This document shows positions 32,518-39,618 of a DNA stretch of 64,000 nt, piece after piece. Each line of letters begins with the position of its first letter. Within the stretch, counting starts at the first letter, position 1. Source of the DNA: WGMI01 sp041739275 (GTDB lineage: Bacteria > Bacteroidota > Bacteroidia > Flavobacteriales > Schleiferiaceae); NCBI GenBank assembly GCA_041739275.1, contig JBGSOF010000050.1:1-64000 (forward strand), given 5' to 3'. The notes beneath the pieces are model-generated. The model saw only the letters and a list, made by a program, of their open reading frames with translations. It made no database searches and was not told the origin of the DNA. A program made the translations under genes and the position numbers.

Positions 32518-33351
32518 ATGAACCAGACGCAAATTGCTCTCTTTGGACTCGGACTCGTATTGCTCGGCATGGCTTCGGGTTTGGCCGCTCTTCTTTGGCG
32601 AAATCGAAGACTGCGCTTCGGGCAAGTGAAGTTGATGACTGAAATCGAACGCCTCATGGACTCTGAGCGGGTCCTCGGAAAATCGCTTTCGCTTATGGCG
32701 CATCACATCAGCGCACCGCTCAACTATGCCCGGTCCATTTCCGGATTGCTCGAACAGCGCTGGGACGGTTTCGAAGATTCCGAACGCCGCTCTACAGCCT
32801 CCCTTCTGAGCAATCAATTGGTCGAGCTCAGCGAACAATTCGCCGAAGTGCTGGCTTGGGCCCGAAAAAAACAACTCGGACAGAGCACCCTCGAAGAAAT
32901 TGGGCTTTCTGAGTTTGCACGGATCGAGCTGGGGCGATTGGCAGGTGCGGCGGCTCATAAAGAGGTGAAAATGGAGCTTCAAATACACGACTCTTCGACG
33001 GTGGTTTTCGATCGTCAGGCGGCTTCGCTGGTCTTGCAGAATTTGTTAAGTAATGCACTGAAATTCAGCGTTGGGGGTCAGAAAATAACCCTAGAAGCGG
33101 GCATGGGGAACCCCGGGTTTGCGCGCTTTATGGTGCGCGATGAGGCGGGAGGGATCGGTAGGACCGAACTCGACCGCTTGTTTTCGTCGAAAAACCACCT
33201 TGCCAAAGAGGGCACTGCTCGAGAATCGGGCAGCGGCATCGGGCTTCTCCTCAGTCAGGATTTATTGCTCGGGCTCGGAACATCACTTGTCGCTCGAAGC
33301 GCTGTCGAGCAGGGAAGCGAGTTTAGTTTCGAGATCCCCATCGAACGCTAG
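32518..33351 (+). CDS. Membrane-anchored histidine kinase without a sensor domain
   Basis: 277 aa. One N-terminal membrane helix (about 6-26) is followed directly by a dimerisation region with a probable phospho-acceptor His in LMAHHISAPLNYARS. The HATPase domain has N-box NLLSNALKFS, G1-box RDEAGGIGR and G2-box SGSGIGLLLSQDLL. There is no periplasmic or PAS sensor, so input probably comes from a partner protein. It is divergent from the four-gene signalling operon. Its 3' end overlaps nadE by 29 bp. Confidence 0.85.
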   Translation: MNQTQIALFGLGLVLLGMASGLAALLWRNRRLRFGQVKLMTEIERLMDSERVLGKSLSLMAHHISAPLNYARSISGLLEQRWDGFEDSERRSTASLLSNQLVELSEQFAEVLAWARKKQLGQSTLEEIGLSEFARIELGRLAGAAAHKEVKMELQIHDSSTVVFDRQAASLVLQNLLSNALKFSVGGQKITLEAGMGNPGFARFMVRDEAGGIGRTELDRLFSSKNHLAKEGTARESGSGIGLLLSQDLLLGLGTSLVARSAVEQGSEFSFEIPIER

Positions 33352-34144
33352 CAGGGATGGAGCAAACGGGTATGGGGTTCATTTTGTGTGCGTTTGCCCT
33401 GTTTAGCCGGCGGTAGAGTCGATAAACCTCGAGACTGCGTCCATCGAGGCCTTCTTCAGAGAGCCCGGATTCGTCTCGGCGCATCGCCTCTTCCAATTCG
33501 GGATAGCTCGCCCCGAGCTGATCTTCGTCGGTGCGTCCGTCTCCCCAAAGGCCGTCGGTCGGCGCTGCTTCCACAATCGAACGAGGCAATTCGAGGGCTT
33601 CTGCCAAGGCTCTGACCTCGGTCTTCATCAAATCGGCAATCGGGCTCAGGTCGACGCCCCCATCTCCGTATTTGGTATAAAATCCGACCCCGAAATCCTC
33701 TACTTTATTTCCCGTGCCCGCAACCAAGAGTTCATTGGTGGAAGCGAGGTAGTAGAGCGCAGACATCCGAAGCCGTGCCCGCGTATTGGCCGATGCCAAA
33801 AGTTCATTCTTGTCGCCAAACGGTTTCACCGCTTCCATTAAATGGTCGAACGCTTCGTTGAGGTCTACGGAGATCGACCGAACGAGCGGATGCCTCGATT
33901 TGAGGAGTTCGATGAGTTCGTGCCCCCTTTGGTGCTCGGACTGCGCTTGGCGAATCGGCATTTGAACCAAAAGGAGCTCCAGACCGGTGCGCGCGGCCAA
34001 AGCTGCGGTGAGGGCGGAATCGATGCCTCCGGAAATGCCCACCACAAAGCCCTTTTGTCCTGACTTCCGGGCATAATCCCGCATCCACTGCTCGATGTGG
34101 TTTGCGACATCAAGCGACTGAATTCGAGGGTCTGCTGGGATCAT
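33323..34144 (-). CDS. nadE: NH3-dependent NAD+ synthetase
   Basis: 273 aa, the short form without a glutaminase domain. It amidates deamido-NAD using ATP. The pyrophosphatase loop SGGIDSALTAAL near residue 40 identifies the N-type ATP pyrophosphatase fold. AGTGNKVEDFGVGFYTKYGD and ADLMKTEVRALA are family blocks, and DGLWGDGRTDEDQLG marks the NadE-specific loop. It is not in an operon with other NAD genes. It overlaps convergently with the kinase gene by 29 bp. Confidence 0.93.
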   Translation of the reverse strand: MIPADPRIQSLDVANHIEQWMRDYARKSGQKGFVVGISGGIDSALTAALAARTGLELLLVQMPIRQAQSEHQRGHELIELLKSRHPLVRSISVDLNEAFDHLMEAVKPFGDKNELLASANTRARLRMSALYYLASTNELLVAGTGNKVEDFGVGFYTKYGDGGVDLSPIADLMKTEVRALAEALELPRSIVEAAPTDGLWGDGRTDEDQLGASYPELEEAMRRDESGLSEEGLDGRSLEVYRLYRRLNRANAHKMNPIPVCSIPASVRWGSRN

Positions 34145-34199
34145 GCTTGAAAGAGAATGTGGTTCTTTCTCGCTTTAACGACTGGGGCTCGGAGGATGT

Positions 34200-34883
34200 T
34201 CAGAAGATGATGCCCGCTGTAAACATCAAGTTCTGAAGGCGGTAGTTGTCTCCGTTGTCTATGAGTTTTTCGTCGTCGCTGAGCGCGTCGTTGAGCGGCA
34301 ACATATAGTCCAATCCGAACACCAAGACAGACGTTTCAGAGATGGGGTATTCGACGCCTCCTCCGATCATGAAATGAAATTGCAAATCGGTCATCAAATC
34401 GCTGCGGTCGACATTGTGAAAACGATCTCCGGCAACGGTTTGATCGGGATAGTCGTAGTCGAAATTGACTTTCTCGTTGGTTTTGATGGCAAATGCTCCG
34501 CCGAATTTGGCGAAAGGCACGATGTCTCCGGCGTCGATTAACCTCATTTTGAGCGCCAAGGGAACTTCGATTGAACTCATCACATAGTCTCCCTGCACAT
34601 TTTTAGCGGGGTTGAGGGTTCCGTCTGCCAAAACAATCGAACCACCTCTTTTGACGATGTTCAATCCCGAGGTAATGGCATATCGCTCTGAGAACATGAA
34701 ATCTGCAATCAAGCCAAAGCTGAAATTGAAGCGCTGGTCTGCGTCGAGTTCGTCTGCATTGCTCGAGAACCAGCTGATCGAAGGAAGCACCTGCAGACCA
34801 AATCGAATATTGTCTTGAGCTCCGGCCAAAAGGGGCATGGTCAGGAGAGCCGCAAGGCTAAAAAACCGCGTAGAATTTTTCAT
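34200..34883 (-). CDS. Outer-membrane beta-barrel protein (PorT-like fold)
   Basis: 227 aa from the ATG at 34883. Signal peptide of about 22 residues (MKNSTRFFSLAALLTMPLLAGAQ) followed by a small barrel of the outer-membrane-protein/PorT-like type common in Bacteroidota: FGLQVLPSISWFS, FNFSFGLIADFMFSERYAI, IEVPLALKMRLI, FHFMIGGGVEYPI. It ends in a hydrophobic-aromatic terminal strand (FTAGIIF). The specific role is unknown. The frame is open further upstream but would cross the gldB promoter. Divergent from gldB. Confidence 0.8.
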   Translation of the reverse strand: MKNSTRFFSLAALLTMPLLAGAQDNIRFGLQVLPSISWFSSNADELDADQRFNFSFGLIADFMFSERYAITSGLNIVKRGGSIVLADGTLNPAKNVQGDYVMSSIEVPLALKMRLIDAGDIVPFAKFGGAFAIKTNEKVNFDYDYPDQTVAGDRFHNVDRSDLMTDLQFHFMIGGGVEYPISETSVLVFGLDYMLPLNDALSDDEKLIDNGDNYRLQNLMFTAGIIF

Positions 34884-34908
34884 GGAGTTTTGATTTCGAT
34901 TGATGCCC

Positions 34909-34916
34909 CGAAGATA
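34909..34916 (-). promoter_or_regulatory. Variant -7 element TATCTTCG for beta-barrel gene
   Basis: TAnnTTCG variant on the minus strand, 25 nt before the ATG at 34883. It supports the short start. Confidence 0.4.
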
Positions 34917-34960
34917 GACCGAAGCGCTCGCTTTGCACAGATGCTTTGAGGGCATGGCCT

Positions 34961-34968
34961 TACCTTTA
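34961..34968 (+). promoter_or_regulatory. -7-like element TACCTTTA for gldB-gldC
   Basis: One mismatch to TAnnTTTG, 17 nt before the gldB ATG at 34986, the same distance as for dusB and lepA. Confidence 0.45.
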
Positions 34969-34985
34969 CACCCATTCAAAATTGT

Positions 34986-35975
34986 ATGAATCATAGGCTG
35001 AACGGGGCATTGGCCGCTTTTTGGGCGCTGTGGATCGCAGCGTGTTCACTCGGCTGTTCAAATGAATCCGGGGAAGTTCCCGTCAACCGTTCCCGAATTC
35101 CGGTGGAGTGGAAGAGATTCGATCGCGCATTTTTCGAGTCGGACACCCTGTTCTCTGAAGGCGATCTGGCCCGTTTGAGCCGAGAATTCCGCCCTTTTTT
35201 CGAGCAAGGCGATTTGCGTTTTTGGAAACAGCAGCGCAAAGATTCCTTGCTGATCGCTTTGTATCGCGACGTCACGGCTCAAAAAGAGGCCTTTGAACAA
35301 GCCGCTCTCGAGACGGATGCGTGCTTGCGTCGCTATGAGTTTTATTATCCCGAAGAGAGGCAGAAAAGCCTGTACGCCTATATTTCTCCACTCGATTTCG
35401 ACTTCCCCCTCTTTATCGCGGACAGTCTCGTTTTTATAGCCCTGGATCAGTACTTGGGTGAAGCCTCTCGCTATTATCAGGGCTTGCCGGAATACGTGGC
35501 GCGTCAAAAGACGAGCGAGCGCATTTCTCTCGATTTGGCCGAGGCTTTGGCCGCGCTTCACAACCGCAAGGATCCGAAAAATTCTGATCTCTTGGCGAGG
35601 ATGGTGTTCGAGGGCAAGCAACTTTGGTTTGTCCAAAAATTGTGTCCTGAGAAAAGCGAGGCGGAAATATTCGGGTACAGCCCGGAGCAACTCGATTTCC
35701 TCCAAAAAAACGAAGCGGAACTCTGGCGTTATTTAATCGAAAAGCGCGCTTTGTACGAGAGCGATCCCGATTGGATTCGAAGATTGATCGAACCCGCTCC
35801 GTTTTCGAAGTTTTATCTGTCGATCGACGCTCAAATTCCGGGGCGCGTGGGTCGTTGGGTGGGATATCGAATCGTGTCTCAAATGATGGAGCGCAAGGAC
35901 GCCCCCCGTCCGACGGACTTAATGAAACTGGAAGACAGCCGAATGATTTTGAAAAGAGCGAATTACCGCCCATGA
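34986..35975 (+). CDS. gldB: Gliding motility lipoprotein GldB
   Basis: 329 aa. Lipoprotein signal with candidate lipobox Cys residues at 20 (IAAC) and 24. The body matches GldB by overall pattern: IPVEWKRFDRAFFESD after the anchor, FLQKNEAELWRYLIEKRALYESD near the C-terminus, and GRVGRWVGYRIVSQMME at the end. GldB is needed for gliding in Flavobacterium and is found in non-gliding relatives as well; its biochemical role is unresolved. It is followed by gldC with an ATGA overlap, the conserved gldBC pair, which supports the call. Confidence 0.87.
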   Translation: MNHRLNGALAAFWALWIAACSLGCSNESGEVPVNRSRIPVEWKRFDRAFFESDTLFSEGDLARLSREFRPFFEQGDLRFWKQQRKDSLLIALYRDVTAQKEAFEQAALETDACLRRYEFYYPEERQKSLYAYISPLDFDFPLFIADSLVFIALDQYLGEASRYYQGLPEYVARQKTSERISLDLAEALAALHNRKDPKNSDLLARMVFEGKQLWFVQKLCPEKSEAEIFGYSPEQLDFLQKNEAELWRYLIEKRALYESDPDWIRRLIEPAPFSKFYLSIDAQIPGRVGRWVGYRIVSQMMERKDAPRPTDLMKLEDSRMILKRANYRP

Positions 35976-36298
35976 AAGCCGAAATTAAAATAGAAGTAGA
36001 GCTCGACGAAAACCGGGTGGCAGAGTCGATTCGTTGGAGTGCGGCAGAGGGCGGAGTCGACCGATCTGAAGCCGGTGCCATTCTCCTCTCCGTTTGGGAC
36101 CCCGGTCAAAAAGACACCCTTCGCATCGATTTGTGGACTAAAGAAATGCCCTTGGACGACATGAAGATCTTTCTCCATCAAACGCTGGCCAGTTTGGCGG
36201 ATACGCTCGATCGCTCGACCTCAGACACCGAGGCCGCTGCTGAGTTGAGAGACTTTGCGCAGCACTTTGCCCAGACGCTCGGACTTCGGAAGCCCTGA
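35972..36298 (+). CDS. gldC: Gliding motility protein GldC
   Basis: 108 aa from the ATG that overlaps the gldB stop (ATGA). Small soluble acidic protein closely matching GldC: IKIEVELDENRVAESIRW, LSVWDPGQKDTLRIDLWTK, MPLDDMKIFLHQTLASLADT. In Flavobacterium johnsoniae gldB and gldC are adjacent and loss of GldC only weakens motility. No membrane segment or signal peptide is visible. It ends 15 bp before the convergent engB stop. Confidence 0.9.
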   Translation: MKAEIKIEVELDENRVAESIRWSAAEGGVDRSEAGAILLSVWDPGQKDTLRIDLWTKEMPLDDMKIFLHQTLASLADTLDRSTSDTEAAAELRDFAQHFAQTLGLRKP

Positions 36299-36313
36299 GC
36301 GGCACCCCGTTCT

Positions 36314-36940
36314 TTAGTGCCCTCCAAACCGGTCCTTCAAGCTGTGGTTCCAATGTGCAATCCACGCTAGAATTTCTTCGCGCCCCACTTTGGCAACGGC
36401 CGAGGTAGTGAAGTGCTCGGGCAGGGGGTCCCAAGTCTCGCCGAGCTCCTTGAGATAGGCTTGGCGATGTGCGTGTGCCTCAGAGCCGCTGAGTTTGTCG
36501 AGTTTGGTGAATACCAAGGAGAACGGAATTTCTTGCTCTCCCAGCCATTCGATAAAGTCTAAATCGATTTTTTGAGGGCTGTGCCTCAAGTCGATCAACA
36601 CAAAAAGCGCGACGAGATTCTCTCGGCCGGCGAGATAGCTTCGAAGCGTCTGGTTGAAATTCTCTCGCTCTACCTTAGATACCCCGGCATAACCGTAGCC
36701 CGGAAGGTCGACGAGATACCAATTAGAATCGATCAGATAGTGGTTGATGAGCCGCGTTTTGCCCGGTTTTCCCGAAGTCTTGGCCAAGTCTTTGCGCCCG
36801 CAGATGTAGTTGAGCAGCGAACTCTTGCCCACGTTTGAACGGCCGATAAAAGCGTATTCGGGGCGGTCGGGCGCGGGGCATTGATCGGCTGCTGAACTGC
36901 TTTTTACAAACTCAGCAGTGTGAACCACTAGGGGTTTCAT
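36314..36940 (-). CDS. engB: Ribosome biogenesis GTPase EngB/YsxC
   Basis: 208 aa. GTPase acting in 50S subunit assembly. All G motifs are visible: G1 GRSNVGKSSLLN, G2 Thr region GKTRLINHY, G3 DLPGYGYAGV, G4 TKLDKLSG and G5-like TSAVAKVGREE. Length is normal. Its ATG overlaps the stop of the upstream alpha/beta hydrolase gene by 4 bp, so the two are co-transcribed. Confidence 0.95.
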   Translation of the reverse strand: MKPLVVHTAEFVKSSSAADQCPAPDRPEYAFIGRSNVGKSSLLNYICGRKDLAKTSGKPGKTRLINHYLIDSNWYLVDLPGYGYAGVSKVERENFNQTLRSYLAGRENLVALFVLIDLRHSPQKIDLDFIEWLGEQEIPFSLVFTKLDKLSGSEAHAHRQAYLKELGETWDPLPEHFTTSAVAKVGREEILAWIAHWNHSLKDRFGGH

Positions 36941-37719
36941 GGTGCCGAATGGGGCAACCTCCTCTGAATAAAATCAGCCGTGAGCTCGATAAACTCGTCG
37001 GGTCGCTCCATCATGGCCGCATGCCCGCATTGTTCGATCCAGTGGAGTTCGGCGTCGGGAAGCAGTTCCAAGAACTTATGCGCCACGGGTGGAGGGGTGA
37101 CTCCGTCGTTTCGACCCCAAATCAAACACACGGGCATATTTATATTTCCAAGTTCGGACGCCATGTTGTGACGGATGGCCGATTTTGAAAGAGCCAGAGT
37201 TCGGATGGCTTTGTGTCGGTCGTTTACGATGCCAAAAACTTCGTCGACCAATTCTTTAGTGGCCACCTCGGGATCGTAAAAAACTTCTTGGGTTTTGCGC
37301 TTGATGTACTCGTAGTCGCCCCTTCGCGGAAACGACTCGCCCATGGCGTTTTCGTAAAGCCCCGAACTGCCCGTAAGAATCAAGGCCTGAACTTGTTCGG
37401 GATGCCTGCGCGCATACACCAAAGCCACGTGTCCACCCAGCGAATTGCCGATTAAAGTGACGCTTTCGAGCCCCAGGTGCTTTAAAAACTGCCGAATGTG
37501 CTTGGAGACATTCTTGATGTTGGTGTTCAGCAAGGGCATGTCGTAGAGGGGCAGGCTCGGGATGATAACCCTGAACCCACGGCTGCGAAAGTGATCAAAC
37601 ACCACCTCGAAATTGCTCAAGCCCCCCATGAGGCCGTGGAGCAGGACCAGAACAGGCCCATTGCCCCCATCGACCCAGCGAAACTCCCCTTCTGCTTTTT
37701 GATAATCGATTAACGGCAT
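36937..37719 (-). CDS. Alpha/beta-fold hydrolase
   Basis: 260 aa from the ATG at 37719. Oxyanion block LLHGLMGG, nucleophile elbow GNSLGGHVAL (Ser), acid region GRNDGVTPP (Asp) and catalytic His in EQCGHAAMMERPDEF give a complete triad. Similar to MhpC/BioH-type esterases; the substrate is unknown. The frame extends upstream to 37827 but a TATTTTTG promoter element lies at 37741-37748, and the fold starts at MPLIDYQ. In an operon with engB and divergent from mraZ. Confidence 0.85.
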   Translation of the reverse strand: MPLIDYQKAEGEFRWVDGGNGPVLVLLHGLMGGLSNFEVVFDHFRSRGFRVIIPSLPLYDMPLLNTNIKNVSKHIRQFLKHLGLESVTLIGNSLGGHVALVYARRHPEQVQALILTGSSGLYENAMGESFPRRGDYEYIKRKTQEVFYDPEVATKELVDEVFGIVNDRHKAIRTLALSKSAIRHNMASELGNINMPVCLIWGRNDGVTPPPVAHKFLELLPDAELHWIEQCGHAAMMERPDEFIELTADFIQRRLPHSAP

Positions 37720-37740
37720 GTTCGAACTCGAATGAATCGC

Positions 37741-37748
37741 CAAAAATA
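37741..37748 (-). promoter_or_regulatory. -7 promoter element TATTTTTG for hydrolase-engB
   Basis: Exact TAnnTTTG match on the minus strand, 21 nt before the ATG at 37719. Confidence 0.5.
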
Positions 37749-37825
37749 GGGTTTGTCTCCTACGAGAACAGAGCTTCTGTTGAACTCGTAAAAAGCTGCG
37801 GACAAGATTATCCAAAATTTTCAAC

Positions 37826-37854
37826 AAAGTGGGATAATGTGGGAAAAAGTGGGG
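37826..37854 (+). promoter_or_regulatory. MraZ operator: three TGGGR boxes at 10-bp spacing
   Basis: TGGGA (37830-37834), TGGGA (37840-37844) and TGGGG (37850-37854) lie in direct repeat with 5-bp spacers. Each is preceded by AAAG, AATG or AAAG, so the full boxes read AAAGTGGGA, AATGTGGGA and AAAGTGGGG. This is the arrangement established for MraZ binding sites upstream of mraZ in Escherichia coli (TGGGN repeats) and Mycoplasma (AAAGTG boxes). It lies 11 bp before the -7 element TAGATTTG (37865-37872), so MraZ bound here would block or modulate the dcw promoter. Confidence 0.85.
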
Positions 37855-37864
37855 ACTTTTGCCC

Positions 37865-37872
37865 TAGATTTG
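37865..37872 (+). promoter_or_regulatory. -7 promoter element TAGATTTG for the dcw cluster
   Basis: Exact TAnnTTTG match between the MraZ boxes and the mraZ ATG (27 nt downstream). No good -33 TTTG is visible at the usual distance; the MraZ boxes occupy that region. Confidence 0.5.
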
Positions 37873-37899
37873 AATCACAAGGCATTAAAGCCTTTAAAC

Positions 37900-38385
37900 A
37901 TGCTCAACATCACAGGGGTACACGAATGCAAAGCCGACTCGAAGGGTCGTGTGGCATTGCCTGCGCCTTTGCGAAAGCAGCTCAGCGAGGTTTTGAGCGA
38001 GGGTTTTGTGCTCAAGCGGTCGGTGTTTCAGCCTTGTCTGGAGCTCTATCCGATGCGCAGTTGGAACGCGATTATGAGCAAGGTGAACAGCCTAAATCGC
38101 TTCGTGGCCAAGAACAACGAGTTTATCCGCCGTTTTTCGGCCGGCGTAAAGCTGATCGAGATCGACGAATCGGGCAGGATTTTGCTTCCAAAAGATCTGA
38201 TGGCATTTGGATCGGTGGGTTCAGATGTGGTGATGGCCGCAGCGGTCGACATTCTCGAAATCTGGGACAAGGCGGCCTACGAACGCGCGGTCGATCCGCA
38301 AAGTGGCGATTTTGCCGCTCTCGCTGAAGAGGTGATGGGCTCGGTGCAAGGAGATCGAAACGAATCGGGTCATGGGGTATCATGA
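37900..38385 (+). CDS. mraZ: Transcriptional regulator / division protein MraZ
   Basis: 161 aa from the ATG at 37900. Two AbrB-like (SpoVT) swapped-hairpin halves are visible. The first has the MraZ signature ECKADSKGRVALPAPLRKQL and the second IEIDESGRILLPKDLMAFG. MraZ is a ring-forming DNA-binding regulator of its own operon. The frame is open for 21 codons upstream, but those codons run through the operator and promoter, so the ATG at 37900 is used. It overlaps rsmH by 14 bp and heads the dcw cluster. Confidence 0.93.
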   Translation: MLNITGVHECKADSKGRVALPAPLRKQLSEVLSEGFVLKRSVFQPCLELYPMRSWNAIMSKVNSLNRFVAKNNEFIRRFSAGVKLIEIDESGRILLPKDLMAFGSVGSDVVMAAAVDILEIWDKAAYERAVDPQSGDFAALAEEVMGSVQGDRNESGHGVS

Positions 38386-39283
38386 AGCTGTTTTGCTCGA
38401 AGAGTCGATCGCCGGCATGGCCATTCGCCCCGATGGAGTCTACGTCGATTGCACGCTGGGCGGAGCCGGCCACAGCAGGGCCATTCTCCAAGCGCTCGGA
38501 GAACAAGGCCGTTTGTACGCTTTTGATCAAGATCCCGAAGTGCGCGCCAATGTGCCAAGCGACCGTCGTTTTGAATGGATCGAGCTCAACTTCAGGCATA
38601 TGACAAAAGGTCTTCGCATGAAGGGCATTTCGAGAGTCGACGGAATTCTCGCAGATTTTGGGGTGAGCTCTCATCAATTTGATCGAGCCGAGCGCGGTTT
38701 TTCGCTGCGCGCAGACGCACCGCTCGATATGAGAATGAACCCGAGGGCGGGGCGAAACGCGGCCGATCTCTTGGCCGAGGCGGGCGAAGACGAGCTGCGA
38801 GAAATCTTTGAGAACTATGCCGAGATCAAGCCTTCGGGTCGCTTGGTGCGCTCGGTGATTCGCGCGCGCGAAGGAGCTCCGCTCGTCCGCACAGGGCAGT
38901 TGGTAGAACTTGCCACCTCTCTGGCGCCCAGAGGCAAAGAGCATCAATTCGCCGCCCGCGTGTTTCAGGCGCTTCGCATTGCCGTAAACGACGAATTGGC
39001 CGCACTCAAAGAAATGCTCGAGCAGTCGGTCGAACTCCTGGCGCCCGGAGGCCGTTTGGTGTGCATTTCGTATCACTCGCTCGAAGACCGCATGGTGAAA
39101 GAGCTCATTCGCGACGGGCGGGTTGGCTCCGAAGCCGAGCGCGACGAATTCGGTCGAAGGAGGATGCGCTTTAGGCCCATCACCCGAAAACCGATCGAGC
39201 CCTCTGACGAAGAACAACGCGCAAATCCGCGTTCGAGAAGCGCCAAGCTGCGGGTGGCCGAACGCATAGAAGAGTGGAAATGA
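38372..39283 (+). CDS. rsmH: 16S rRNA (cytosine1402-N4)-methyltransferase
   Basis: 303 aa (MraW). SAM-dependent methylation of C1402 in the ribosomal P-site. Family blocks: YHEAVLLEESI at the N-terminus, SAM motif YVDCTLGGAGHS, DGILADFGVSSHQ, and the late block RVFQALRIAVNDEL and ISYHSLEDRMVK. Complete length. It overlaps mraZ and is followed by the ftsL-like gene with an ATGA overlap. Confidence 0.96.
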   Translation: MGYHEAVLLEESIAGMAIRPDGVYVDCTLGGAGHSRAILQALGEQGRLYAFDQDPEVRANVPSDRRFEWIELNFRHMTKGLRMKGISRVDGILADFGVSSHQFDRAERGFSLRADAPLDMRMNPRAGRNAADLLAEAGEDELREIFENYAEIKPSGRLVRSVIRAREGAPLVRTGQLVELATSLAPRGKEHQFAARVFQALRIAVNDELAALKEMLEQSVELLAPGGRLVCISYHSLEDRMVKELIRDGRVGSEAERDEFGRRRMRFRPITRKPIEPSDEEQRANPRSRSAKLRVAERIEEWK

Positions 39284-39618
39284 CGACGCGAGAAAACACA
39301 TCGAATTCGGGCTTGTGGATGGAAGTGCTGCAGGGATCGGTGCTTGCCAATCCGAGGGTTCGCAGGAACTACCGGTTTGCGCTTTTTCTCGCCTTTCTGG
39401 CGGCTTTGAGCATCTATAGTTCGAACTCAGCCGATCGCAGGGTGATGCGGATTCAGCAGCTAAAAGACCGACACAAGGCCGTGAATTCGGCCTTCGTCAC
39501 CACCCGAAGCCATTTGATGCGCGAAAGCCTCGAGCAAAGGGTGCTCGAACGCGTCCGACCTATGGGTCTCGAACGCCCGGCCAATCCCCCCTTCACCATG
39601 AGCCACACAGCCCCATGA
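39280..39618 (+). CDS. ftsL: FtsL-like division protein
   Basis: 112 aa from the ATG overlapping the rsmH stop. A cytoplasmic N-terminus of about 33 residues precedes one membrane helix (about 35-50, FALFLAFLAALSIYSS) and a short helical, probably coiled-coil periplasmic region. Sequence conservation is low, as usual for FtsL; the call rests on topology and on position between rsmH and ftsI. It overlaps ftsI by 4 bp (ATGA). Confidence 0.8.
   Translation: MTTRENTSNSGLWMEVLQGSVLANPRVRRNYRFALFLAFLAALSIYSSNSADRRVMRIQQLKDRHKAVNSAFVTTRSHLMRESLEQRVLERVRPMGLERPANPPFTMSHTAP

Noticed and set aside
37837..37899. N-terminal extension of MraZ by 21 residues
   Set aside because: These codons overlap the TGGGR operator boxes and the -7 element, and MraZ proteins begin at the following ATG.
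38123..39301. 392-codon open frame antisense to rsmH
   Set aside because: It is the mirror of a clearly real gene (all rsmH motifs present), has no recognisable domain, and results from GC-rich codon bias.
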